64,000 bases of DNA. Source: Heligmosomoides polygyrus polygyrus (taxonomy: Eukaryota > Nematoda > Chromadorea > Rhabditida > Heligmosomidae). The stretch spans positions 26,957,407 to 27,021,406 of the forward strand of contig OX377205.1 of the NCBI GenBank assembly GCA_947396885.1. The letters run 5' to 3'. The notes under the pieces are model-generated. The model worked only from the letters and a program-made list of their open reading frames with translations. It did not search any database and was not told the origin of the DNA. Below, piece by piece: positions 1-10,703 of this stretch. Positions within the stretch are counted from its first letter, which is position 1, and every line of letters starts with the position of its first letter. The translations under genes were made by a program, and so were the position numbers.

Positions 1-280
1 ACAACGGCATTACACTGCGCTTCCAAACGCCTTGCAGCAGAGACGGGACAAAAAAGTTATTTCCTGAGAGAACCGATTTCCCTAACACAAATGGCTAAGA
101 ACAACTATGAAGACTGAGACGGGAAACCTCTCAATATGCGCCACGCATTGCGTTTCGAAGCGATACAGAGGAAGCACTTGAAATTGGAGGCTGTTAAATA
201 AGCATGAGGACACACGAGGCTGAGGCAATGGCCAAATCAGTCTCAACCCCTCTTTTACTGTTCTCGCATAAGGCACCATT

Positions 281-406
281 AGCCCTAGTTTATACTTGCG
301 CCGCTGAGCGGCGCGGCACCATGGTCAGAATAGGTATCGACCGAGCGACGCGAAAAATCGATATCTATGCGATCATGATGTCGCGCCGCGTGGCGGTGCA
401 AGTATA
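281..406. repeat. Palindromic repeat whose right arm is split by a mariner insertion
   Basis: The left arm (281-318) reads out of a CTAGTTTATACTTGC sequence into a GC-rich stretch rich in GCCGC and GGCGCG. The right arm (about 383-406) is its reverse complement up to GCAAGTATA. The missing end of the right arm (AAACTGGGGCTTAG) lies at about 2397-2410, directly after the mariner element. The palindrome was therefore present first and the mariner entered one arm at a TA. No protein is encoded. Confidence 0.7.
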
Positions 407-895
407 CAGGGTGCGTAAAAAGTATTGACGCAGTAAATGACGGTTGTCGAAATAGTATTGCGCAGTAAGTTTTCAAATATTCACTTGAGAAATATGGAAA
501 ATGATCTTGCGAACACGATAGAGTAACTCGTAATTGACATTGGCTCCTTTACTGTGAATACAGAAGCGAAAACGATGGAAAAATTCATGAGCACGCGCCA
601 CAAGTACTCGCTTGGATTTCGTCCCGTGCTTTTAACAGGGTAGCCTTCTGCGACTGGTCACTTCTGCTGAAAGTAGCACAGACCTCATTCTCCAAAATCG
701 CCTAAAAAGAGTAATCCAGCGGATTCATGCTTAAGCTGTGCTCGTCTGAGAAGCTGTCCACATCTGCGCGCCTTATCCGTTTGCCGTTATCGGACAGAGA
801 TTGATAATTTTGGATTCGAACGTTATCGTGCTTGAACATATTGTAATCATCATCTATCTACCACTATATAATTGAGTTAGCTCCCTGCCCTGTAG

Positions 896-1545
896 ATGGT
901 GAGGCGTATCTCACTCAGGTTGGAAACCTGGCTGATATACGCCTCGTGGAACCTCGCGCAATCTCATGGAACCCCTTGCGACGCCTCCGCGTACCTCGCG
1001 CGGGCAACGTCTGCCGTTCAACATGGGATGTTGTTAAGCATTGGACGCGTAGTCTCCTCCTGCTTGACACAAGGGCATCTGCGCACGTTTCTGAGTGCCT
1101 GAATCCAGAACACGGGTTCCCTTCGTCACATCACAACCTTCTGGGGTCAGAAGAGGAGACACCGTCGTCCTACGACGACGGATCGCATTCAGAATTGAGC
1201 ATGAGATGCTGCTGCAGCAGAGGAAGCGCAGCCTCCTCCTGCTTGACACAATGGCGTCTGCGCGCGTTTCTGAGCATATGGATTCAGTATACGGGCCCCA
1301 TACGTCGCGCAACAATCGTCTAGAGCGAGAAGCGGTTCACCGACGTCGTGTGACGAGTGGCCGCATTCAGAATTCAGCATTATCCCACGTTGAACGGAAA
1401 ATTTTACCCGCGCGAGATACGGCTCTGTGTACCTCTCACGGGCGACGTTTGCCGTTTAACATGGGATGTTGCAGCAGAGGAAGCGCAGCCCTCTCCTGCT
1501 TGACTCAGCGGCGTCTGCGCGCGATTCTGAGCGTTTGATTCTGAA
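896..1545 (+). repeat. Three-copy dispersed tandem repeat
   Basis: A block of about 75 bp recurs near 1022-1100, 1200-1285 and 1465-1540. Its common core is CTGCTTGAC, then a variable stretch, then GCGTCTGCGC and TTCTGAG, preceded in two copies by GCAGAGGAAGCGCAGCC. Spacing is roughly 180-265 bp. It is GC-richer than its surroundings and lies inside the mariner element. Open frames here are overlapping and repeat-driven, and I see no protein family in them. Confidence 0.6.
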
Positions 1546-1756
1546 TACGTGTCACTGACGTCTGCCTTGAGCATGGGAGGACCACTAAGGGGTGGTGGAG
1601 AAGCGAAGTAAGGAGCCTTTAGAGTGGACCAGGTGAGCGTCCAGGAAGGAAAGGAACAACCTGAAGGAGGAACCAGGGCGGGGAAGCAAGCAAGAAGAGA
1701 CCAGTAGGGGGTCAATAGTGAAAACAAGGAAGTGGGCCAGGAGTTGGGACCAGGAA

Positions 1757-1793
1757 GGTGCGGGGGGGAGGGGGTGGGGGGGGGGAGGGAAGA
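1757..1793 (+). repeat. G-rich tract
   Basis: Runs of G separated by single A or T bases, in a purine-rich stretch that extends from about 1580 to 1850. Four or more G runs close together could allow a G-quadruplex; this is inference from base composition only. Confidence 0.6.
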
Positions 1794-2052
1794 CCAGTAA
1801 AGGCGCACCAGCAATTAGATCTAGAAAGAAGAAACGAGTGAGGGGGAAGCTGGCGCCCGGATTCGGAAGACGTGTCAACAGTGGAGTGGCCGAAATACTG
1901 CGCAGCACAAACCAATGATGTTACTGGATGGTGTGGAGAAAATGTCTATGATGAAAGGTACCGAAGTGGTGAACGGCTTGATGCCGATGAAGTACGCAGC
2001 AGGTCCTAGATGTTAGCGAATTTTAAGTTTGACAAAAGCTACTTTCTTTAGG

Positions 2053-2376
2053 TCAGTGATGGTGCAAAGTCGCGCGAAGCGCGTTAGGCGTGTCGGAGCA
2101 CTTGTCTGTTATAACAGAGCCGTGGCTGACGTTTAGGTTGCTGACCTCTTTCCTCACCAACCGTTTCGAACAGCGCCTAATTCTCTTGTTAAGGAAATAT
2201 TCAGCTCTTTGGGTAACAGACAAAAAAGGGCCACCGTAGCGACGATGGCCATGTTTCATCAGTTTTTTTTCGTGAGTGTTTTTTTTGAGCACAATACAGG
2301 AAACAAAAATAACACACAAAAACCTAGAGAGGTAGAAAGAGAAAGCTGGAACTGAAACAAAATGTAGGTGCGTCAA
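2053..2376 (-). pseudogene. Mariner-like transposase N-terminal fragment (degenerate)
   Basis: A 107-codon open frame on the minus strand lies just inside the right inverted repeat of the mariner element. Its middle (RIRRCSKRLVRKEV followed by NVSHGSV) resembles the helix-turn-helix DNA-binding region of mariner/Tc1 transposases, where a Ser/Arg-rich helix is followed by a VSHGTV-like turn. The resemblance stops afterwards and no catalytic acidic residues follow. It is read as a decayed remnant rather than a working gene. Its location next to a terminal repeat supports the call; the similarity alone is modest. Confidence 0.45.
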
Positions 2377-2524
2377 TACTTTTTACGCACCCTGTAAACT
2401 GGGGCTTAGTCGACCCTATTGGAAAGTAGGCATTATTGCTTTAGACGTGTAATGTAGCCAAATGCAGTGCTTTGCTGAGTACACCTTACTAGAACTGATG
2501 CGCTCTCGTCACTATATATGCCAT

Positions 2525-4105
2525 TTTCAAGTCAAATTAGATATTTTCCAAATCGAACTGGGCGTCTTCCAAATCAAAACGAGCGTCTTCTATATTAGAC
2601 TGAACAAGAAGAAGGTGGAAACAAATATGTCTTATGGTTAGAAAAAAAAGGCACTAGTTAAAAGTTCCGACTCCACCGACACGACTTCAGTCGAAAAAAA
2701 TTTTTCGCTGAAACTTCGTCTAGAGGGGTATTTGGGGGTGCTGATCAAGAATCTGACATCCGATTCTCACGATTCGGTCGGAGACCACCCATGCCGTTAA
2801 CAAGGGTGATCCAGGCAGGGTCACCGATTTCGCTGAAACTTCGTCTAGGGGGGTATTTGGGGTGCTGGTCACGAATATGACATCCCTTTTTAAAACTGCA
2901 GCCGATTTCGGTAGGAAACGGTATGTAGCTACGAACAACTAAGGCTGCCGAGGTCATATTCACCAATTTTGCCCAAACTTCGCCCAGGAAGGTTATTTGG
3001 GGTGCTGATAACGAATCTAACATCCGTTTTTCGTCTTACGCTGGAGTTTGGGCGAATTCGGTGACCATTACCTTAGTCACCTCCACCTTCCGTAACCTAA
3101 CGTACTTCGGCGTAAAACGAAAAATGGATGTCAGATTCGTGATCAGCACCCCAAATAACTCCCCTCCCCCCTAGACGAAGTTTGGGCAAAATTGGTGACT
3201 ATGACCTCGTCAGCCTTAGTTACCCGTACTTACCGTAGCCTACCGTACTCCAGCGTAAAACGCAAACGGATGTCAGATTCGTAATCAGCACCCCAAATAA
3301 CCCTTAGACGAAGTTTCAGCGAAAAAAACATTTTTCGACCGAAGTCGTGTCGGTGGAGTCGGAACATTTAAACTAGTGCCTAGAAAATTAGCAGCGTTCT
3401 CGTTCAAAATGTATAATTCCCTTCCCCAAAGAGAGGATACGGTATTTAAGAGTTGATTTTAAACGCAATGGAAAATGGTTGTTTCAAGCTTATTTCAAAA
3501 GTGCAGGAAGGATAAAGTTCTGAGTGCATTAAAAACAGATCGTGCTACGCACTCGCCTAGCCTGTAGGCCATTTTTATCTACTTAATATTTTAAGTGCTT
3601 TAAGTGCCTGCCTGATTTGAAACTGCCTTGTGAAGATGTGTGTGTGTTTTCCACAACTGTTTCCGTTTTGGAAAAACTTGAACCTTCACTTCGTTGCAAT
3701 TAATTGACTAGTGCATAATTCCACACAAACGGCATTTTTGCTAACAATCAAAGAAATATTGCGACGTCCCTGACGAATGCATAATGCGATTTCTTGCGGT
3801 TTCTTCTTTCTTAGAACTTGATGCTTCTTACAATTTACAATAAGCTTTGAACGACTAATTTTCCGCTGAAAAAAATATGAAATTTCGAAAACTGTATCCA
3901 GGTTGAGGTAGGTGAGTTATAAATTTTCAAGGAAAGCCATACCAAATTTGACTAGAACAAAGTTTATTCTAAACTTCATGGAGAGTGCCTATTCGAATCG
4001 AAAGACACCCCTTTTGATTTGGAATATGTTCAGTCTGATTTCAAAAGCGCCGAGCATCCTTTGAAAATGTCCAATTTGATTTGAAAGTTGTATATCCTGC
4101 TAAGA
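2525..4105. repeat. Foldback element with AAATCAAATTGGAC-type arms, split by another element
   Basis: The left arm (about 2525-2625) and right arm (about 3985-4105) are imperfect inverted copies built of short AT-rich phrases such as TTTCCAAATC and CAAATTGGACATTTTC. The same family occurs complete at 43881-44665. The GGCACT element at 2650-3380 lies between the arms and probably inserted into this one. No coding potential was recognised in 3381-3985. Confidence 0.5.
2650..3380. mobile_element. GGCACT...AGTGCC foldback element, copy 1 (731 bp)
   Basis: Long terminal inverted repeats of about 110 bp: the left end begins GGCACTAGTT and runs through CCGACTCCACCGACACGAC; the right end (about 3265-3380) is the reverse complement. 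Inside, a phrase GGTGCTGATNACGAATCTGACATCCG recurs in both orientations next to CGAAACTTCGTCTAG-like and AAGTTTGGGCAAA-like blocks. TAGAAAA flanks both sides (2639 onward and 3381 onward), a possible target duplication blurred by an A run. It encodes no recognisable protein, so it is a non-autonomous MITE or foldback element. A second copy is at 63537-63975. Confidence 0.75.
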
Positions 4106-4384
4106 ACACACGCGAGGCAAATAATTTTACCCATGAAATGTCTTGAGAACGTCCAGAATTTTCCACGATATTTGTAGCCGTTTCCTAGGTAACACCACCA
4201 TTGCAGATCGTTGTGTAACATTTAGCAGCGCTGACACATAACATAAAAAGAAGTGCTTGAACACCACAGTCTAAGGAATGCCCTGAATCTGCTCTAACAA
4301 GGGACTACAATTTCACAGAACGTCAAATTTCCTCAGTATTCTAGAAGCGCATAAATAAAGTCTTACTGTAAAGGACATTGTAGG

Positions 4385-5352
4385 AAAAATGTAGGCTTTT
4401 CTGGTGCTGAAACCAGATAGCACGGTAAACTCTTACTGTGCTTGGAAGAGTCCGAGGCACTCTTCTATTCAACAGGCCATAAACAGGATTGTAGAGTGGT
4501 CGTTTCTCAACGGCCTCCCGCTATCACGAGAAAAAAACCCGTGTTCTCTTTGGTAAACATCCCAGACAGCCTCATTATACTTTGTCAGGTTTCCCTCTTG
4601 ACGCCGTTAGAGAGGTGAAGGACTTTGGTTTCTCCCACAACAGTAATCCGAACTTCGATTTGCACTATAGGTGAAGGTCATCGCAGGGTCTATGATATTT
4701 TCAAGGTTTTGCATCCATCGGATCAAAACACTTTACTTGAGACGTTAAAGTTATACATTCGCCCCATCCTGGAAAGCAATACTACAATCTTTCTCCCTTC
4801 AAAAAGAAGGATATGCTTGCATTGGAAAGAGTCCAAAATACTTTTATCCGTAAGGTTTTCCTTCGCTGTTTCGGGCTTACCTATAGAGGAATTCCTAGGT
4901 CTACTGCTAGAAACGAGTCCTTGGGCCTTCCCTCTTTGAAATGGAGAAGAAAGCGCTTCGATATCCAGTTGGCTTTTAAGATTTTTAAGGGAGCTCCGGA
5001 TTCCTGATTTATTCATTCCAGGAAATTCTCATACTAGAGGAGCAGCTCTGAGACTTACAATATCATCGGCTAATACACAGATTAGGTCAAAGTTTTCTTC
5101 ACCAGAGTTCGTTCTGCCTACAGTCCTTCCCCTCATTTCTCATTGAGTTATAATGCGTTTAAAATGCATGCTTCCGAGTTTATTATTCAATTCATTTTTG
5201 TTAGTGGCATTGTTATCTCAGTTTCGTTACTACCGTTTCTTCGCCTTTCATTCATTTTGTCAGAGGTTTCTTGCTTTCACTTTTGGATTAGTTTTATTGA
5301 TTTCATTGTGTGTCGGTGTCGACACTCCTGCATAAATAAATAAATAATGCGC
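4385..5352 (+). pseudogene. CR1/Jockey-type LINE, 3' end of reverse transcriptase, degenerate
   Basis: Conceptual translation across at least two frameshifts gives the region after the catalytic site of a CR1-like reverse transcriptase. It reads a DSTVNSY stretch after a damaged ADD site (about 4415), IQQAINRIVEW then GLPLSREKT (4475-4535), REVKDFGFS (4610-4635), LKLYIRPILE (4747-4776), ERVQNTFIRKVF (4825-4860) and LGLPSLKWRRKRFDIQLAFK (4920-4980). The element ends in a short ATAA-type repeat at 5332-5347, as LINE 3' ends often do. The 5' part (ORF1, endonuclease, palm) is missing, as is usual for 5'-truncated insertions. It is non-functional. Confidence 0.75.
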
Positions 5353-5429
5353 TTGCAGTGAGAGGGAGAAAGGCACCCTGACCAGGAGCTCTAGTGCAAG
5401 ACCGTTTCTATACCTAGACAGGTGATTGT

Positions 5430-5740
5430 ATGCTACAATACAAGGACGGACATCGATGAGGGTCCGTCAAAGGACCACAGGCGCACTGCCTGGAGCTAAT
5501 TACAGGAAAGTGGTACGGTTTTATTTCGCCGCCCAGGCCAACCAACTCTTTCACTCCTTCAAGGTCGCTGATTCTGTGCCAGATTAGTCGGCAAAAGAAA
5601 AACACTGTCGTATTTACCGGCTGGCAACCACACTGTACAAGGCAAAAAGCATTCAAAACGGCTCCACGCTATCTCATAGCAGAAGAATTCGTGGCCCATC
5701 CCAAACAGGAATCAATTGACGTCGTCATTTGTCCTTTGTT
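5430..5740 (+). repeat. tRNA-derived SINE, old copy
   Basis: A diverged plus-strand copy of the SINE family described at 45620. The best-kept stretch is CGCCCAGGCCAACCAA (5529 onward), followed by GGCTGGCAACCAC, GCATTCAAA and the CGTGGCCCATCCCAAACAGG block near the 3' end. The tRNA-like head is poorly preserved. The final pyrimidine-rich GTCGTCATTTGTCCTTT corresponds to the family tail. Confidence 0.65.
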
Positions 5741-5744
5741 CCCA

Positions 5745-8700
5745 TTTCAGAGAAATATCGAGGCGGACCTGGACCAAAGCGAAGGAGTCGCATTTTGTTC
5801 GTATCAAGCCCGTCACTCAAGGTCCAACGAACCATTCATTCTGCCCCTGCGAGATCAACAATTAACATCCCCTCTCATAGCAACAATTCCCACCTAGGAA
5901 TTATTACCGTCCAAAGTGCGATTCCCAACAGAGTATTCAATACTACCGCCTCCCTTGACAACTGGTGGAAACTCAGCCAAGACGGCTTTAAGTCCCAATC
6001 AGTGAGTCATTTGGCAGAATCAAATCGTCTACTGTTTCCAATCTGGTCAGATCTCCCTCACATCTGATTGCGTAATATTATTCCACATAAAATATTCAAA
6101 AACTATGAAAATCCAAAAACCACGAGACCAGTACAGGAGAGTTGACTGAAATAACAACCTAGACCGGATGCGACAGTAAACCGCTAGCCAGAGACATAAC
6201 ACCCTACACGCGGCGATCTTTCTCCCATAGATCAGTTTCCGATCAAAGTGTAAAGTTTTTCTCCGCACGTGCTGTGCATATTTTAGAGCGATTCTCCCCA
6301 CCCTTTCACAATAACAAGCCAAGTAGCTAGGCTGGACGGAAAGACCTCAGCGTCGACAGACTCAGTAAGCCAAGATCAGTGAAGGGTCCTGTAATTTTAA
6401 CAAACGTGCTGTCACTAGTCCCCAAAGAGCTGATAATGGGCCCTTTAGCCTATTATGCTATTAAGCTCGCACCAAGAAGCTTTTCGCCGCGGTTACAAAA
6501 TCTGCCAAGGATGCACTGGAGACCGATATTTTCGTTCACTTTTTGAATCAACTTGAAGACGATGCGTGCAAGCATCGAAGCAAGAACGGGTAAGAAGCGA
6601 ACCCCCCCCCCCATTTAGGTGACATCATCTAAGCACCTTTCTTAGACAATCAGAGAGTTTAGAAGGTCGAACGTCCCGCTGAAGAAGCGACCAATGGGGT
6701 TCTCAGCAATTTGAGTGACCAAGAGTAAGGCCACGAAGGACTCATCTCTGAAGAAAAGGAGAGCATTCGCTATCTACCGTCTAGTCCCTCCGTTACCTTT
6801 ACGCGTTTCAATCAATTCATATAAATCAATAGATCAATTCATACTAAACGTCTTGTGTGGCTCGTTTTCGAACTCGTACCTTTTGTTACAGCCTTAGTTT
6901 TCCAGTTTTCTCGTCACAAACTGATCTAGTTCAGCCTGCCCTATCGATTATTAATTGCGGTCCATAGGGAGACATCGGTTAACTTCTCGAACAGTGATTT
7001 ATCACAACATCATCGGATTATACTGTTCTTCGAAAGAAGGCCGTACACCGTAGCAATTCAACCAGATCCCTTCTCCTAAGACTGATGAAACCCTTACAAG
7101 AAAGAAAACCAGCGGAAACATCAAGAAAACTGAGACCAACTCGAATGACCTTCGGACTTTACCGAATTGTAAAATCTGTTCACTTGGGCCTTTCGAAATG
7201 TTTACTAAAACAGCAAGGACGCTCACGTAGAATAAGGACGCATGTAGCAAAGTGAGCGGAATACGCAAAAAACGCGCCACAAAATTCTTCATGGCGCACG
7301 TTGCATAAATAAATAAATAAAATTTGCCCGATGTAAGCCCATTGCATAGCCCAGTCAAACCTTCATCTCGATCTACTTGCGCTAATTCAAGCTGAAATGT
7401 TGTCCCAGTCATCTGATGGCTATTTGCCAAAAAGTCGCTTTTAACAGAAGCAGCAGTGCAACAGCTAGTAGAGCGACAAGGCTGATTCACCCCCAAAATC
7501 TATCCAGCAATGAGACATCTTCTATCAGTGGAGTGCACAGTATGTCCAAGATCATCCATCAATCTGATTTTTATTCTTAATCGTATGGTGAGAAGCAATC
7601 CTATAAAAATTAAAGGCGAGTAAACAATGCGTAACGGTCGGGTGCAGGCAAACGTTGAAACACATGAATTCAGCTCCTAATAGAAATCGTAGATAAATGG
7701 CTTCCTATTCCCCTTGCACAAATAGCCTATTCATAGAAAATCCCGTCCCTTTGACAAAATGTGGCTCGGTTCACCATCGCCGACGTCTTGCTTGCACTGG
7801 GCGTGGAGTAAATTCTTATGCTATAGCTTGCCTTACAGCCAAGACTGACATGTGCCACTCACTATGTTACGAGAGAATACAAAAATATTTCCGCTTTTTC
7901 AGATTTACCTTGTTATTAATTCTAATAATTCGTGAGAATAAGACGTAACAATGGCACGCATTTAGGCTAGACGGTAAATAGCGATCAATTACGTAATTTG
8001 GGTAACCATAGCTACTCATTTAGCTTAGAATTAAGCGTCGTGGCTGAGAAAGGATACCTCAACATCGCCACTAGAGAACTCTGTCACGGAAAGAGTCCCG
8101 CCACTCCTCAAGGTTGACTTTTCTCAAAGAATTCTGCAGCAAAGTGAGGAAACGAAAGCACTCCTGACACAATGCGCGCAAATCAGATTATGGATGATAA
8201 GAGCACGAGAATTCAGCAGGCACAAAGTGCTACCGTTCTGCAAAGTGAAAACCGCCTCTTCCCTTCAACTGCACTTGCAAATTGTATGCAGGTGTCCATG
8301 ATGACAAACCGGAAGGGAATATTTTAAAAAAATCCCCGCACCGTGTATTGAAATTCATTTCTGGTCTGAAAACGTGCGAATTCTCTTACAGATTGTAGAC
8401 CTGTTATGCGTAGTATCGAGAAGATTGGAAGAACATCGAGGTTTTTATGAATAAAAGACATGAAGAACCTAAGAAAGGTACGCGGGAATATTCCCTGAGA
8501 AACCCGAAAACCAGCTTAGATTTTTGAAGTGTATGAATTATCAAAATCTCAAATGCAAAAATCAAATTTGAATAAAATATAGCCAGAGGCTGACGGTAAA
8601 AAAATGGATGCAACACCAACTGCAAGACCATTATTCTTCTGATGGTAACTCAAGACATCATAACAAACGAAAGTTGCCCACATGCCATTTTTTTCAGATG
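5745..8700. other. Gene-poor stretch with one unassigned ORF
   Basis: AT-rich sequence with a run of Cs at 6603-6613 and ATAAA microsatellite at 7305-7322. I see no exon chain that can be matched to a protein family. The one open frame of note is at 7002-7496. Confidence 0.5.
7002..7496 (-). CDS. Unassigned ORF, two hydrophobic segments
   Basis: An open frame of 164 codons on the minus strand. I do not recognise it. It has two hydrophobic stretches, LRIPLTLLHASLFYVSVLAV near its middle and FLMFPLVFFLVRVSSVL toward the C-terminus, which could be membrane segments. An internal Met (MKNFVARFL) follows an ATAAA-type microsatellite that is translated in frame, which argues against the upstream part being real protein. 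No clear splice-site pattern or partner exons were found. It may be a chance open frame or an exon of an undetected gene. Confidence 0.15.
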   Translation of the reverse strand: MGVNQPCRSTSCCTAASVKSDFLANSHQMTGTTFQLELAQVDRDEGLTGLCNGLTSGKFYLFIYATCAMKNFVARFLRIPLTLLHASLFYVSVLAVLVNISKGPSEQILQFGKVRRSFELVSVFLMFPLVFFLVRVSSVLGEGIWLNCYGVRPSFEEQYNPMML

Positions 8701-8710
8701 CAATGAATCA

Positions 8711-9005
8711 GTGCACGTGTAGCGCAGTAAGAAGAGGCGCCGGCTGTCGCGAGCACCTGATACCAGGTGCTCGGTCCGGATTTCCCGCCGAGCCTAACCA
8801 AGCCTTTCATCCTTCTGGGGTGGGTGAATTGGCACCAAACTTGTCTGCGAAGGGTGAAGCGCTGAAGTGTTCATCTGCTAGCTACCTCAAGTCATTGTAT
8901 AGGCCAAATACACATTCAAATCGCCCACCACGACATCTCCTAGAAATAGAATGCGTGGCGCATCCCAAAAGGGGTTGAGCAACGTTACCCTTTATCCTAT
9001 CCTCT
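8711..9005 (+). repeat. tRNA-derived SINE copy
   Basis: Nearly full-length member. It opens with GTGTAGCGCAGT (A-box position), passes GGTGCTCGGTCCGGATTTCCC at the B-box position, then has CCAAGCCTTTCATCC, TCATTGTATAGGCC and GTGGCGCATCCCAAAAGGGG, ending in a TTTATCCTATCC tail. It is head-to-head with the inverted copy at 9227-9530. Confidence 0.85.
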
Positions 9006-9226
9006 ACAGAGAAAAGCTAAAACTCGCTTGTTGCCTACAGCAGAGGTAACACTATTAGAACGCAATAAGCCACTCTTTCTCGCCGCTTTGCTAACGCGTT
9101 ACAGAACGAAACCTTAATCTGGTAATGTTCTGCCGGATAAACTCTCATTCATATCATTCCTATGTACATGAGCCCATTCATTGGCGAAGGCTACTCAGAA
9201 GCCCAAGTGACAGCTTTACCGACTTA

Positions 9227-9530
9227 AATAAGGATAAGGATAAAGGACGACGTTACTCAATCCCTTCTGGGATGCGCCAGTGCACTACTTCTACAGGATG
9301 TCGTGGAGGCGACATGAATGCGTATTTGGCCATACAATGACATGTGGTGGCCAGCCGATGAACAAGTCAGCGCTTTATCCTTCCCAGACACGTCTGGTAC
9401 CAATTCACCGACCCCGTAGGGATGGAAGGCTTGGTTGGCCTGGGCGGGAAATCCGAACCAGAAACCTGGTACCGGGTGCACGGGACCGTCGGCGCCTCCT
9501 CCGACTGCGCTACACGCGCCCCGCCGCCTT
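9227..9530 (-). repeat. tRNA-derived SINE copy, well preserved
   Basis: On the plus strand it starts with the reverse-complemented tail ATAAGGATAAGGATAAAGG and ends at GACTGCGCTACACGCGCCCC, the reverse complement of the GTGTAGCGCAGTC A-box head. AATCCGAACCAG is the reverse complement of the B-box region. This is among the best copies for building a consensus. Confidence 0.88.
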
Positions 9531-10703
9531 AAACAGGGGATATTTATCAAATACCACAAATGTGCCCAAATGCTAGAGAATGCCTCCAGCATAACTGACT
9601 TCCTGATCATATACACGGTCAGCTCATCTTTTTCTCCGTCAATAGGGTAACCAACAGACATCGTCATCGATGTTAATTCGAGTCAACGCTACGTTCCTGG
9701 AGTAACAAAGAACATTCTACTCTGGAAAGCAAGGAGTGCAGGTTCATATTCCGCGCGACATAAAAGCCTTGACTCCGCCCTAAAATTACAGTGAAGGATA
9801 ATAAGTTGCACTGCTGAGAGACCAGGCATTAACCTAAGAATCAAAATAACCCTGTCCAACTTCGAAAGGTTTAAGCAATGTTGTGCCTGTTCGGTTAATC
9901 TGATCAACTAACCCAACAAACGCATTCTATTCCGAACTCGTGGGATATCATCAAGTAAAACAACGGTGTATGTGAGCAATAGGGTCATCAGCACGATGAA
10001 AACGCTATGAATAATCATCGCAAGCGGCTTACTTGGAGCTGCATATTAACATAGAAGGGAAGAAGTAGTGGCGTATCGTCAACAGTGGTGAAAACAGCAC
10101 TAACACTACTGTTCTACTCTATCTGTTCCACTTCCCAAAAGCACCAGGAGAATGATAAAGCTGTAAAGTTTCTTACAAAATGCCAAAAATGGTATACGTC
10201 GGACGTGAATTTCTGATGCAAATGCTATGCTCGTATGAAATGCTCGAATGAAATGAGAAGACGGTTAGCCGCAAAAAGTCAACCTCAGTAGGGGGAAGAA
10301 CAGAGATAGCAATGCAATGTTAAATAGAAGAGAAGGAAAACAAAGCACATTGCTAGCGCTGGGCATCACTTCAGGTAAAAAGGAAAAACGCCATTGAGTA
10401 GACACTATCTTCTACAACGAGGCGTTCACAGAACTTCCCTCCTGCGTCAAGAATTAAGAGATACTGCTCTTTCAATGAAAAATTCGTAAGCGAAGCTGAA
10501 AACCATGTAACAATTCCGCATAAAAATTATGAAAACGCAGAGTTAACACCACAAAGGTGACCTGAATCTTCAGTCTCATCATCAAAGAAAATATAAAGCC
10601 AAGATTTAATAAAACCAATAATTAATTTTCTGGGCAAAAAAATGGTTACCACAAAGGTGAACAGTATCAGCAGGAGATCAATGTTGACTCGTCGGAAACG
10701 ATA
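9531..10703. other. Spacer between SINE and ICMT 3' end
   Basis: AT-rich sequence with no recognised gene. On the minus strand an ATTAAA hexamer at 10605-10610 lies 94-99 nt downstream of the ICMT stop and is a candidate polyadenylation signal. Confidence 0.5.

Larger units (their letters stand above)
407..2394 (-). mobile_element. Mariner/Tc1-like DNA transposon, degenerate
   Basis: The ends are perfect 26-bp inverted repeats: 407-432 begins CAGGGTGCGTAAAAAG and 2369-2394 is its reverse complement. A TA dinucleotide flanks each end (405-406 and 2395-2396), the target duplication expected of the Tc1/mariner superfamily. At 1988 bp the element is longer than usual for the family, and its interior holds unrelated-looking tandem repeats (about 1020-1545) and a G-rich tract, so it has probably taken up other DNA. 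The only transposase trace is a helix-turn-helix fragment on the minus strand (2053-2376). No DDE/D catalytic core was seen, so it is probably non-autonomous. Confidence 0.85.

Noticed and set aside
946..1538. Overlapping open frames of 125-147 codons
   Set aside because: They follow the triplicated repeat block, so their length reflects repeat composition.
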